Positions 16,488 through 24,055 of a stretch of DNA of 35,755 bases are shown one piece after another. Where the stretch lies: contig JALCCK010000025.1 of assembly GCA_022640795.1 (NCBI GenBank), positions 1 to 35,755 of the forward strand, read 5' to 3'. Both the position numbers and the translations under genes were made by a program. Under the pieces are notes generated by a model that saw only the letters and a list, made by a program, of their open reading frames with translations, had not been told where the DNA came from and ran no database searches. Position 1 is the first letter of the stretch; every line of letters begins with the position of its first letter. Source of the DNA: Treponema sp. GTDB lineage: Bacteria; Spirochaetota; Spirochaetia; Treponematales; Treponemataceae.

Positions 16488-18180
16488 AATGAGACTGGAA
16501 AATGGTAAAAGACCATATTTCCGTGCATTTATGGAATTTATAAAACGTAATTACGTATTTATGATTCTGCTGGTTGCAACATTTCTTGCAGGAACGATCA
16601 TTTCATATTTTAATATTGCGACGTGGCGTACGGTCTCGACCTATGACCTTGATGATTTCGAAATAGGGCAGATTGCCGACAGAACCATTTATGCAAACAA
16701 GACGCTGCCTGCTGACGCCGACAATCCGGTCGCTATTGAAGCGGGAGAGAAAATAATCAGAAAGGGCTTTGCAATTACGGAAGAAGAATATAATAAATTG
16801 CGTAAAATGGCGGAATCACCTGATTATATCGACTACCGGGCTTACTCCAATTCTCTTCTTTTCCTGTTTCTGCTTGCCGTTTTATGGGTTTTTCTGTTTT
16901 CTCCGGTGCTTTTGAAACGGAAAGTGGAATTCAAGGAAATGCTGTTGTATTCTCTCTGTTTTCTGCTGGTCTATGCCGTGGTTGCTTTTGCCGGCAAGGC
17001 GCAACCGTTTTCAACTGACTACAGCATAAATATCATTATTCCCGCTTCGTTCTGCACACTCATTGCGGCAATTCTTTTCGGTCAGCTATCTGCTGTTTTT
17101 CTTTCCCTGCTTCTTTCTCTGTGCGTCTTAAACGCGACCGGATTTGAACTTTTACCGACGCTTTTCACGTTTGCTTCCTGCCTGTCTTCCGTCAGAATAA
17201 TGCAGAATATAGAACGCCGCATAGATATGGTTATAGCTTCTCTGCTGCTGAGCGTTATTGATGTTGTCTGTATAATTGCACTGAAGGTTATTTTTAACGA
17301 CTCCTTTGCCGATTCTGCGGCTCTTTTTGCAGGCGTTGCTTTTAACGGTTTTATTTCCGGAATTCTGGCGTTGGGGTTCCTTACTCCGCTTGAATCGCTG
17401 CTGAATACAGCATCCGTTTTCCGGCTTATGGATTTGAGCGACCTGAATAATCCCTTGATGCGCCGCATGCTGCTGACCGCTGCCGGTACGTATAATCATT
17501 CGATACTTGTTGCCAGTCTTGCAGAGAATGCCTGCAAAAGAATTGGCGCCAATGCGCTGCTTGCCCGTGTGGGAGCTTATTATCACGATATCGGAAAAAT
17601 GGATCAGCCTGAATATTTTGTCGAGAATCAGAAAGGGGAAAACAAGCATGATGAAATTAATCCGTCTCTTTCTGCTTCTGTTATCCGCAGTCATGTCAAA
17701 AAAGGACTTGAAAAAGCCCGCTCCCTGCATCTTCCGCAACAGGTCATCGATATAATTGCCGAGCACCACGGAAACAGTGTTATTGCTTATTTTTATAATG
17801 AAGCGAGGGAAAAGGACCCGTCGGTTAATCCTGAAGATTTTTCGTATACTGGTATGCCCCCGTCTTCAAAAGAATCTGCCGTAGTGATGCTTGCCGATAC
17901 GGCGGAAGCCGCCTGCAGAACGCTTGACAAACCATCGGTACCGCGTCTTGATAAATTTATCAGGCAGCTTATCAATGCGAAGGTTGAACACGGGCAGCTT
18001 GATAATTGCGGACTTACGTTCAGGGATATTTCCGTTATAAAAGATTCTTTCGTTCAGATTCTGGCAGGATACTACCACAGCAGAATTGAATATCCCGAGC
18101 AGAAAGAACTCCGGAAAGGAGATTCTGAAAACAGGGAAGAGCTGGGCCAAAAAACATTGGATGAGATAAAAAAAATATGA
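16468..18180 (+). CDS. pgpH: 7TM-HD phosphodiesterase (PgpH/YqfF family)
   Basis: 570 residues. One N-terminal membrane segment (about 28-49), a short extracytoplasmic region (about 50-128), a cluster of membrane helices (about 130-310), then a cytoplasmic HD domain: YNHSILVASLAENA, AYYHDIGKMDQPEYF, and IAEHHGNSVIAYFYNEA provide the metal-binding His/Asp residues. The family hydrolyses cyclic di-AMP. The outer region is much shorter than the 7TMR-HDED domain of Bacillus or Listeria PgpH. Start is either 16468 (20-nt overlap with phoH) or an in-frame ATG at 16489 just past the phoH stop; neither has a strong ribosome site. ybeY follows with an ATGA overlap. Confidence 0.88.
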   Translation: MQTLENKMRLENGKRPYFRAFMEFIKRNYVFMILLVATFLAGTIISYFNIATWRTVSTYDLDDFEIGQIADRTIYANKTLPADADNPVAIEAGEKIIRKGFAITEEEYNKLRKMAESPDYIDYRAYSNSLLFLFLLAVLWVFLFSPVLLKRKVEFKEMLLYSLCFLLVYAVVAFAGKAQPFSTDYSINIIIPASFCTLIAAILFGQLSAVFLSLLLSLCVLNATGFELLPTLFTFASCLSSVRIMQNIERRIDMVIASLLLSVIDVVCIIALKVIFNDSFADSAALFAGVAFNGFISGILALGFLTPLESLLNTASVFRLMDLSDLNNPLMRRMLLTAAGTYNHSILVASLAENACKRIGANALLARVGAYYHDIGKMDQPEYFVENQKGENKHDEINPSLSASVIRSHVKKGLEKARSLHLPQQVIDIIAEHHGNSVIAYFYNEAREKDPSVNPEDFSYTGMPPSSKESAVVMLADTAEAACRTLDKPSVPRLDKFIRQLINAKVEHGQLDNCGLTFRDISVIKDSFVQILAGYYHSRIEYPEQKELRKGDSENREELGQKTLDEIKKI

Positions 18181-18653
18181 GTAACCGCGTATTGATAACC
18201 GTCGAAGAAAATTATTCCCGCCCTTCGTGGCTGGATAAGGTTGAACCGTTTGTTCTGCAGGTGCTTTCTGCACTGGATTATGATAGAGAAGAAATTTCGC
18301 TGCTGTTCTGCAGCGATGTCTTTATGAAGAACCTGAACAGTACCTATCGTCATATAGCTGCTTCGACGGATGTTCTGTCTTTTGAAAATGGGGACAGTTA
18401 TACCGATGAGGACGGGCAGGAATGGAAAAGTGCCGGAGATATAGCTATCAGTGTTGATATGCTGCCGGTAAATGCCGAAAAATTTGATACAACGGTCGAC
18501 GAAGAACTCAAAAGATTGTTGATTCATGGTATACTACATATACACGGAATGGATCACGGAGCGGAACATATTGAAAAAGGGGTTGATCCTGTATGCGACA
18601 TGCTGGTCCTCCAGGAAAAACTGTTACAGCAGATTGCCGGTAAAATTATATGA
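18177..18653 (+). CDS. ybeY: Endoribonuclease YbeY (rRNA maturation factor)
   Basis: 158 residues. The zinc-binding motif HGILHIHGMDHG (H-x3-H-x5-H) near residues 119-130 and the core STDVLSFENGD ... AGDIAISVDM are diagnostic of YbeY, a single-strand endoribonuclease acting in 16S rRNA 3' maturation and ribosome quality control. It overlaps the preceding and following genes by 4 nt each, so translation is likely coupled. Co-location with phoH and an HD phosphodiesterase is the usual bacterial arrangement. Confidence 0.95.
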   Translation: MSNRVLITVEENYSRPSWLDKVEPFVLQVLSALDYDREEISLLFCSDVFMKNLNSTYRHIAASTDVLSFENGDSYTDEDGQEWKSAGDIAISVDMLPVNAEKFDTTVDEELKRLLIHGILHIHGMDHGAEHIEKGVDPVCDMLVLQEKLLQQIAGKII

Positions 18654-19477
18654 GTATATTTGAATTCGGACACAAAAAAGAGAATCAGGAAAAAAAGGCT
18701 CCATTGGAGACGAACGAAGAAAAAGCGCAGCAGGAAATATTAAACGAAGAAAAAAGGGATATGATCCGAGGAATCGAAGATCTTTCCCAGACGTCCGTAA
18801 AAGAAGTCATGATTCCGCGCATTGATGTTGACTTCCTTGCTGTTGATACTCCGATGGAAGAACTTATGGAAAAGATTCTTACGAGCGGACATTCCCGTTT
18901 TCCGGTATACAGCGAATCTATTGATAATGTCATCGGAGTCCTTTATGTAAAGGATCTCCTCAATATGTATATGCATCATGACGAGTTTGATTTGGAAAAA
19001 ATCATACGAAAAGCATATTTTGTTCCGGAATCCAAACGAATCGATACGCTGCTTCGCGAATTCAAACGACGGCATCTGCATATTGCGATTGCGATTGATG
19101 AATACGGCGGTGTTTCCGGAATCGTTACGATGGAAGATATAATCGAAGAAATCGTAGGCGATATTCAGGATGAATTTGATAATGAACGTGAAGATATTCT
19201 TCCGCTTGGCGAGAATATCTGGCTGTGTGATGCGCGCGTCGATCTTGACGATCTGAACGATACGATTCATTCTGATTTTCCGACGGATGATTTTGATACG
19301 CTCGGCGGTTTCGTTTTCGATTTGTTCGGTAAGATTCCGGTAAAATATGAAAAAGTCAGCTGGAATAAGTATGAATTTATTGTTCAGGATATGGAAGGAC
19401 ACCGTATCAACGTTATAAAAGTTCTATTGCGGGCGGGAGAAAAAAGGAGCGATGAACAGTCTGAATCGGATTCGTAG
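18650..19477 (+). CDS. tlyC: CorC/TlyC-type CBS domain protein
   Basis: 275 residues with no membrane segment. Two CBS domains (about 50-180: VKEVMIPRIDVDFLAVDTP and IAIAIDEYGGVSGIVTMEDIIEEIVGDIQDE) are followed by a CorC_HlyC domain (about 190-265: DLDDLNDTIHSDFPTDDFDTLGG). It lacks the DUF21 membrane domain, so it is the soluble CorC kind. The homologue in other spirochaetes is called hemolysin TlyC, but a role linked to divalent-cation efflux or nucleotide sensing is as likely, and haemolysis should not be assumed. A charged N-terminal tail precedes the first CBS domain. Confidence 0.9.
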   Translation: MSIFEFGHKKENQEKKAPLETNEEKAQQEILNEEKRDMIRGIEDLSQTSVKEVMIPRIDVDFLAVDTPMEELMEKILTSGHSRFPVYSESIDNVIGVLYVKDLLNMYMHHDEFDLEKIIRKAYFVPESKRIDTLLREFKRRHLHIAIAIDEYGGVSGIVTMEDIIEEIVGDIQDEFDNEREDILPLGENIWLCDARVDLDDLNDTIHSDFPTDDFDTLGGFVFDLFGKIPVKYEKVSWNKYEFIVQDMEGHRINVIKVLLRAGEKRSDEQSESDS

Positions 19478-21614
19478 GCGGGCCGTCTTTTTTGCAGTTT
19501 TTGTCAGCTCCTTTTTTTTGTTTGCGCAGACAAAAACTGCACGTGAGTTATATGAGACCGGCCTGCAACAGCAGAAAACACTGGACTGGTACGGTGCCTC
19601 TGAATCATTTCACCAGGCACTGCAGCTGAATCCGTCATATGGAGATGCGTGGTTCCGCCAGGCGCAGTGTGCCTTTCAGCTTGATGAATTTACATTGTGT
19701 CTGAACTATCTTGACAATGCACAAAAATATCTGAATGATCGTGCCGACATACGGAATCTGCGCGGAATGACACTTATCTCACTCGGTCAGCTTGATATGG
19801 CACGTTCGATTTTTGAAGCGGTTATAAAAGCATATCCGAATGATCTTGATGCGCGTTTTGGTCTCGCGGAACTTGATCTTTTTGACGGTCGTCTGGACGG
19901 GGCCGAGCAGAAATATACTGCAGCACTGCGGCGGCAGGGAACAAATCGTAAAGCTTTGCTGAGTCTCGCGCTTGTTTCCGCAGCGCTCGGAAAAAATGAT
20001 ACGGCGCGTACCTATATAGAACAGGCGCTGCAGACCCATTCGGGAGACGCGGAAGTCCAGTATCTTGCAGCATGGCTTGCTGCCCGGACAGGAGATCTTT
20101 CGGAAGCGGAACGGCGTGCCCGGTCGGCTGTCGCCATCGACGAGGACTATGACCGCGGATATGAGCTGCTTGCCGCTGTTTTGTATGCGGAGGGACGATA
20201 TCAGGATGCTGCAGACCTTTGTGACTTCAGAATCGGACGGAATAGAGACAGTTTCACGGCATGGTATCTGAAAGGAGCTGCGCTGCACCGACTGGGTAAA
20301 GATGCGGATGCCGTTACGGTGTGGAATACGGGGCTGTCCGTAAATCCACAGGATGAAATAATGCGGAGCTCCCTTGAACTGCTGGCGGCAGAATCGATTC
20401 CAATGAATGACAGCCGCCGTGCCGCATGGGCTGCATATCATATAAAAAAAGCCCGTGAATATTCAGATAAATATCAGAGCAGACAGGCGCGTTATGAATA
20501 TCAGCAGGCTCTGAAACTGGATCCGCTGAACGCTGAAGCCAGGACTGCGTTTGCAGGTATGCTCAGACGGGACGGGTTCAATGAAGCCTACCTTGCGCAG
20601 TTACAGTTTATTGCCAGTACGAAAAAAACGAACACTGATAAGACAGAAACGACAAACGCCACGGATCCTGAGGCGGTAAAACTTTCAGACACAATAGAAG
20701 CTTTTGATTCGCTGCTTTCCGACAATCTGGCGGCAAAATGGAATGTCTCACCGTTTTATCTCGATAAGACGCGATGGAAGATTGGCCTGTATTATACTTC
20801 GGCCCCTGTCGGCGAACTTCATGCGGACGTACCGTCAGTAACGGCAAATATGGCTGCTTCCCTGTTTACCGGTGTTACGGAAACGACCGTTGACGTTATG
20901 GCTTCCTCCGTTTCCGGATACGGCGATGCCTATGCCCGTGCACGTGCTGCTGCCTGTGATTACTTCGTACTGTTTTCTGCTGATGATACCGCACGTGATT
21001 TTAATCTCGATGCCGTCATGTATTCGACCAGAACCGGCAACGAGATAAAGCGTTTTTCTGTATTCCGGACAGGAAACGACCGCTTCGCACTTTCGCTGCA
21101 GTCATTCCGTCAGACTATTCTGGATCTTCTTCCCGTCCGTGGAAAGATTCTTGCGAGAAACGGTTCAATGATTCTTATAGACCTTGGTTTGTCAGAAGGT
21201 ATAAAAAGCGGTACCGTCTTTGCCATAATCCGTAAAGGTACGATAACGACTGCCGATTCCGGGGCCGGACTCTACTATAATCCGAAATCAGTACTCGGTA
21301 CGCTGACGGTTACTGATATCGGTGAAGAAATTTCACAGGGAACTGTTTCCGATACGGGATTTTTTGACCGCATAAATATAGGAGATGAAGTCGTCGTGAC
21401 GCAGCTGCCGAAAGAAGAAAATACGTCCGCTGCTGCTGACAGTCAGCAGCCTGCCGGACAAAATCAGCCGGCAGCAACGCAGCCGGTTTCTTCCGATACT
21501 GCTCCCGCTGCAGATGCTGCCGGAAATCCGCTGCATCAGACGATTCCGCTCACTCCCGCTCCCGGTAGTGAGCGGTCGTCTGCTCTTATTGATATGATCA
21601 GGACTATTTATTGA
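19452..21614 (+). CDS. Secreted TPR-repeat protein with a FlgT-like C-terminal region
   Basis: 720 residues. An AAGGAG ribosome site inside the tlyC end sets the start, with a 26-nt overlap. A signal peptide (RRRAVFFAVFVSSFFLFAQ) ends near residue 26. About ten TPR-like helix pairs fill roughly 28-390. A second part (about 420-640) includes CDYFVLFSADD and GSMILIDLGLSEGIKSGTVFAII, the latter resembling domains of the FlgT/CsgG type that sit in periplasmic assemblies. The tail is rich in Ala, Pro and Gln. It is probably a periplasmic scaffold; the partner is unknown. The last 80 bases of the gene carry a long hairpin. Confidence 0.8.
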   Translation: MNSLNRIRRRAVFFAVFVSSFFLFAQTKTARELYETGLQQQKTLDWYGASESFHQALQLNPSYGDAWFRQAQCAFQLDEFTLCLNYLDNAQKYLNDRADIRNLRGMTLISLGQLDMARSIFEAVIKAYPNDLDARFGLAELDLFDGRLDGAEQKYTAALRRQGTNRKALLSLALVSAALGKNDTARTYIEQALQTHSGDAEVQYLAAWLAARTGDLSEAERRARSAVAIDEDYDRGYELLAAVLYAEGRYQDAADLCDFRIGRNRDSFTAWYLKGAALHRLGKDADAVTVWNTGLSVNPQDEIMRSSLELLAAESIPMNDSRRAAWAAYHIKKAREYSDKYQSRQARYEYQQALKLDPLNAEARTAFAGMLRRDGFNEAYLAQLQFIASTKKTNTDKTETTNATDPEAVKLSDTIEAFDSLLSDNLAAKWNVSPFYLDKTRWKIGLYYTSAPVGELHADVPSVTANMAASLFTGVTETTVDVMASSVSGYGDAYARARAAACDYFVLFSADDTARDFNLDAVMYSTRTGNEIKRFSVFRTGNDRFALSLQSFRQTILDLLPVRGKILARNGSMILIDLGLSEGIKSGTVFAIIRKGTITTADSGAGLYYNPKSVLGTLTVTDIGEEISQGTVSDTGFFDRINIGDEVVVTQLPKEENTSAAADSQQPAGQNQPAATQPVSSDTAPAADAAGNPLHQTIPLTPAPGSERSSALIDMIRTIY
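21537..21582. terminator. Long hairpin between convergent genes
   Basis: Arms CAGACGA-tt-CCGCTCACT and AGTGAGCGG-TCGTCTG form a 16-bp perfectly paired stem with a 2-nt bulge and a 12-nt loop. It lies inside the last codons of the plus-strand TPR gene and 21 bp after the stop of the minus-strand gene. There is no T-run on either side, so it may be a bidirectional pause/termination or RNA-stability element. Confidence 0.6.
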
Positions 21615-22542
21615 TCTGCCCTGCAGCAGTCTGATTCACAGCAGGAATCTCCAGCAGATCGAGTGAGGAATTTATCCATTTGTCCGAAAGAACCGGATAA
21701 TAATCATCAAGCTGAAGAAATTCCTGTAGTGCGTTTCTATAGCTGCCGGTAAAATAATAAGATTCGCCCAGATAAAACGAAGCCCGTTCTGCAATTTCAT
21801 TTTTCCGGTTGATGCCGAGGAACTGTTGGAGTTGTGTTACTGCCTCGTCGTATTTTTTTCGTGCGAATGTTCTGTGCAGGATGTCAAACAAAAGGTACTC
21901 GTCGCCGCCGGTCGGAGAGATCATATCCTCATCAAATACGAACGGTTCAAGCAGCTTTTTTTCTGTTGCAGCTGCTGCAAGATCCTGTGCGTTTGCTTCT
22001 GCTGTTCCGCTCATTGTTGAGTTTGAACGATTATCGTTTTCCATCATATCGAGCGTCGGCAGAGGAGCTTCTCTGAGAGCCCCTTCAGGATACAGCTTTT
22101 CTTTTGCAGATTCCGAATCGGGAACAACGGTCGGTGCAGTCCGTCGTACGTGCACGCCGGTTACCGTGGCATTTATCGAAGGAAGAATAAGATCGTACAG
22201 CTGTCCTGAAACAAGCACGATAACAGCATAATAATATTCCCGGTAATCGGAAACAACATCTGTATAATTCTTCTGCTCGCCGTCTATCCGCGCTCTCGGA
22301 TCAAGCCGGGTAATCTGCGAGAACGTTGAAAGTGGTTTTGTATCACGATAGACTACGAGTTCTGCCGGCAGAGGAAACGCTTCCGGCAGAGACCACGAAA
22401 CCTTGATTTCGTTCGTAGCAACGGCGTGTGCCGCAATATTTGTGACAAGCGGTCTTGAATCTTGTGCCGCCGCGGGGAAAAAAACAACCGCCGCCATCAG
22501 AAAAAACAGCGGTCTGAACGGTAATATTCGGATACGCATCAT
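21604..22542 (-). CDS. Secreted protein of unknown function with FN3-like and TPR-like parts
   Basis: 312 residues. The signal peptide (LPFRPLFFLMAAVVFFPAAAQ) suggests export. Residues about 35-130 look like a fibronectin-III-type beta sandwich (IKVSWSLPEAFPLPAELVVYRD, YREYYYAVIVLV). The C-terminal 80 residues look like two TPR helices (KKYDEAVTQLQQFLGIN, RASFYLGESYYFTGSYRNALQEF), as in YbgF/BamD-like periplasmic proteins. Its 3' end overlaps the convergent TPR gene by 11 bp. No family is recognised with certainty. A -10 box ends 6 nt before the ATG, so the mRNA is probably leaderless. A second ATG follows at once (Met-Met). Confidence 0.75.
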   Translation of the reverse strand: MMRIRILPFRPLFFLMAAVVFFPAAAQDSRPLVTNIAAHAVATNEIKVSWSLPEAFPLPAELVVYRDTKPLSTFSQITRLDPRARIDGEQKNYTDVVSDYREYYYAVIVLVSGQLYDLILPSINATVTGVHVRRTAPTVVPDSESAKEKLYPEGALREAPLPTLDMMENDNRSNSTMSGTAEANAQDLAAAATEKKLLEPFVFDEDMISPTGGDEYLLFDILHRTFARKKYDEAVTQLQQFLGINRKNEIAERASFYLGESYYFTGSYRNALQEFLQLDDYYPVLSDKWINSSLDLLEIPAVNQTAAGQINK

Positions 22543-22548
22543 ATACTT

Positions 22549-22577
22549 ATCATATAATTATATATCTATAAAATCAA
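22549..22577 (-). promoter_or_regulatory. Promoter of the minus-strand unknown secreted protein
   Basis: On the minus strand TTGATT (22577-22572), 17 bp, TATGAT (22554-22549). Only 6 nt separate the -10 box from the ATG at 22542. Confidence 0.6.
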
Positions 22578-22581
22578 CGGT

Positions 22582-22610
22582 TTGACAATATCGGCCGTTT
22601 ATTTTATGCT
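22582..22610 (+). promoter_or_regulatory. Promoter of the Cas2-like/prfB run
   Basis: TTGACA (22582-22587), 17 bp, TATGCT (22605-22610). The ATG at 22618 lies 7 nt after the -10 box, where transcription should begin. Its -35 box is 4 bp from that of the divergent promoter. Confidence 0.75.
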
Positions 22611-22617
22611 GAAGTAC

Positions 22618-22917
22618 ATGTTTATATCTGTTGTTCTTGATCCGGGAAGCATCGACAGTTCCCGGGCACTCAGTATGGTTCTGACGCATTTCGGATTTAA
22701 AAAAGTCCAGCGGGCTGTCTGGGAAAGCACCGTGATAAATTCCGGTCGGATACTTCAGTTGAAACGTGAAATGGACCGTGTTACGGATTACTACGATAAA
22801 ATACGAATGTATCAGTTTCCTGTTGACGGGTTATTTGAAATAACCTTTCTGTCACAGAAAAAATGGCGGCGTTGTCTGATAAAACCGGAGCTGGTACATG
22901 CAAAAAGTAAGGAATGA
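22618..22917 (+). CDS. Orphan Cas2-like small protein
   Basis: 99 residues. The pattern follows Cas2: first strand MFISVVLDPG with D8 at the place of the conserved Cas2 aspartate, then GFKKVQRAVWEST (compare the family pattern VQxSVFE), a helix LKREMDRV, and DKIRMYQF (compare DSVxIYxL). A longer reading from TTG 22582 would start in the promoter, so ATG 22618 is chosen. No ribosome site precedes it. No cas1, other cas gene or CRISPR repeat is in the window. It is 3 nt from prfB, whose ribosome site (AAGGA) lies in this gene's last codons. It may be a structural relative (Cas2/VapD-type fold) with an RNA- or DNA-related housekeeping role; function is unknown. Confidence 0.7.
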   Translation: MFISVVLDPGSIDSSRALSMVLTHFGFKKVQRAVWESTVINSGRILQLKREMDRVTDYYDKIRMYQFPVDGLFEITFLSQKKWRRCLIKPELVHAKSKE

Positions 22918-22920
22918 ACA

Positions 22921-24055
22921 ATGCTTGAAGAAATGAAAATGCCTATTACAGAACTGAAACAGGAAATCCTCAATGTCTGGGGGCGTCTTTGACAACGTTA
23001 CGATAGACAAAAAAATTGCGGAGAAAGAGGCTCTGACTGGGGCTCCCGGTTTCTGGGATGACCATGAAAAGGCTGAAAAGGTCATGAATGATCTGAAGCT
23101 GCTCAAGGGACGGGTTGAACCGTGGCGGGAACTTTTAAAAGAAATTGACGATATAGAAGCTTTATATGACCTCGGAATAGAGGGCCGCGACGAATCCGTC
23201 GAGGGCGAACTTCAGGAAATGTATGCAACGGCAAAGAAAAAATTTGATGATCTGAGTATTCTGAATCTTCTTTCCGGTGAAGTTGATCGTAACAGTGCTT
23301 TCCTGACAATCCATTCGGGTGCCGGCGGTACGGAAGCCTGTGACTGGGCTTCCATGTTGAGTCGTATGTATATCAGATGGGCTGAACGACGGGGTTTTAA
23401 GGTCGAAACGGTAGATGTGCTTGAAGCAGAAGGCGGAATAAAGTCCGTTACGCTTCAAATAAATGGTGATTACGTATACGGTTATTTGAAGGGCGAAGCC
23501 GGTGTTCACCGGCTTGTCAGAATAAGTCCGTTTGATGCGAATGCCCGCCGCCATACCTCTTTTTCTTCCGTTTTTATTTTTCCGGTACTCGACGATACCA
23601 TAAAGGTTGATATCCGTCCCGAAGATTTACGTGTCGATACGTATCGTGCCGGCGGTAAGGGGGGACAGCATGTGAATAAAACCGATTCTGCCGTGCGGTT
23701 TACACATCTGCCGACGGGTATTGTTGTAGCCTGTCAGAGTGAACGCAGCCAGACCATGAACAGGGCTACTGCAATGAGTATTCTGAAAGCCCGTCTGTAT
23801 GAATATTACCGCGAACAGAAAGAAAAGGAAAATGCAAAATTCGGTGCTGAAAAAAAAGGCATTTCATGGGGTAACCAGATACGATCGTATGTGTTTCAAC
23901 CATATACAATGGTAAAAGATCATCGTACAAAATGTGAAACGGGAAATATACAGGCAGTGATGGATGGTGATATAGATCAGTTTATTACTGCGTATCTGGA
24001 TGCAAAATGGAAAGGGCTGCCGCTTGACAGCACCGACGATAAGGATGACCTCTAA
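22921..24055 (+). CDS. prfB: Peptide chain release factor 2 (programmed +1 frameshift)
   Basis: RF2 ends translation at UGA and UAA. The gene starts at ATG 22921, runs 23 codons to an in-frame TGA (22990-22992), and continues in the +1 frame from GAC at 22991, giving 377 residues. Identity as RF2 rests on the SPF codon-recognition tripeptide (RISPFDANARRHTSF), the catalytic GGQ in RAGGKGGQHVNKTDSAVR, and the frameshift site. Without the frameshift only a 23-residue peptide is made, which is the known autoregulation by RF2 level. The next gene overlaps its 3' end. Confidence 0.96.
22979..22993 (+). promoter_or_regulatory. prfB programmed frameshift site
   Basis: GGGGG (22979-22983, a Shine-Dalgarno-like stimulator), a 3-nt spacer, then CTT TGA C (22987-22993), the same slip site as in other bacterial prfB genes. 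Confidence 0.95.

Noticed and set aside
22582..22617. TTG start adding 12 residues to the Cas2-like protein
   Set aside because: It coincides with the -35 box, and the family pattern begins at the ATG 22618.
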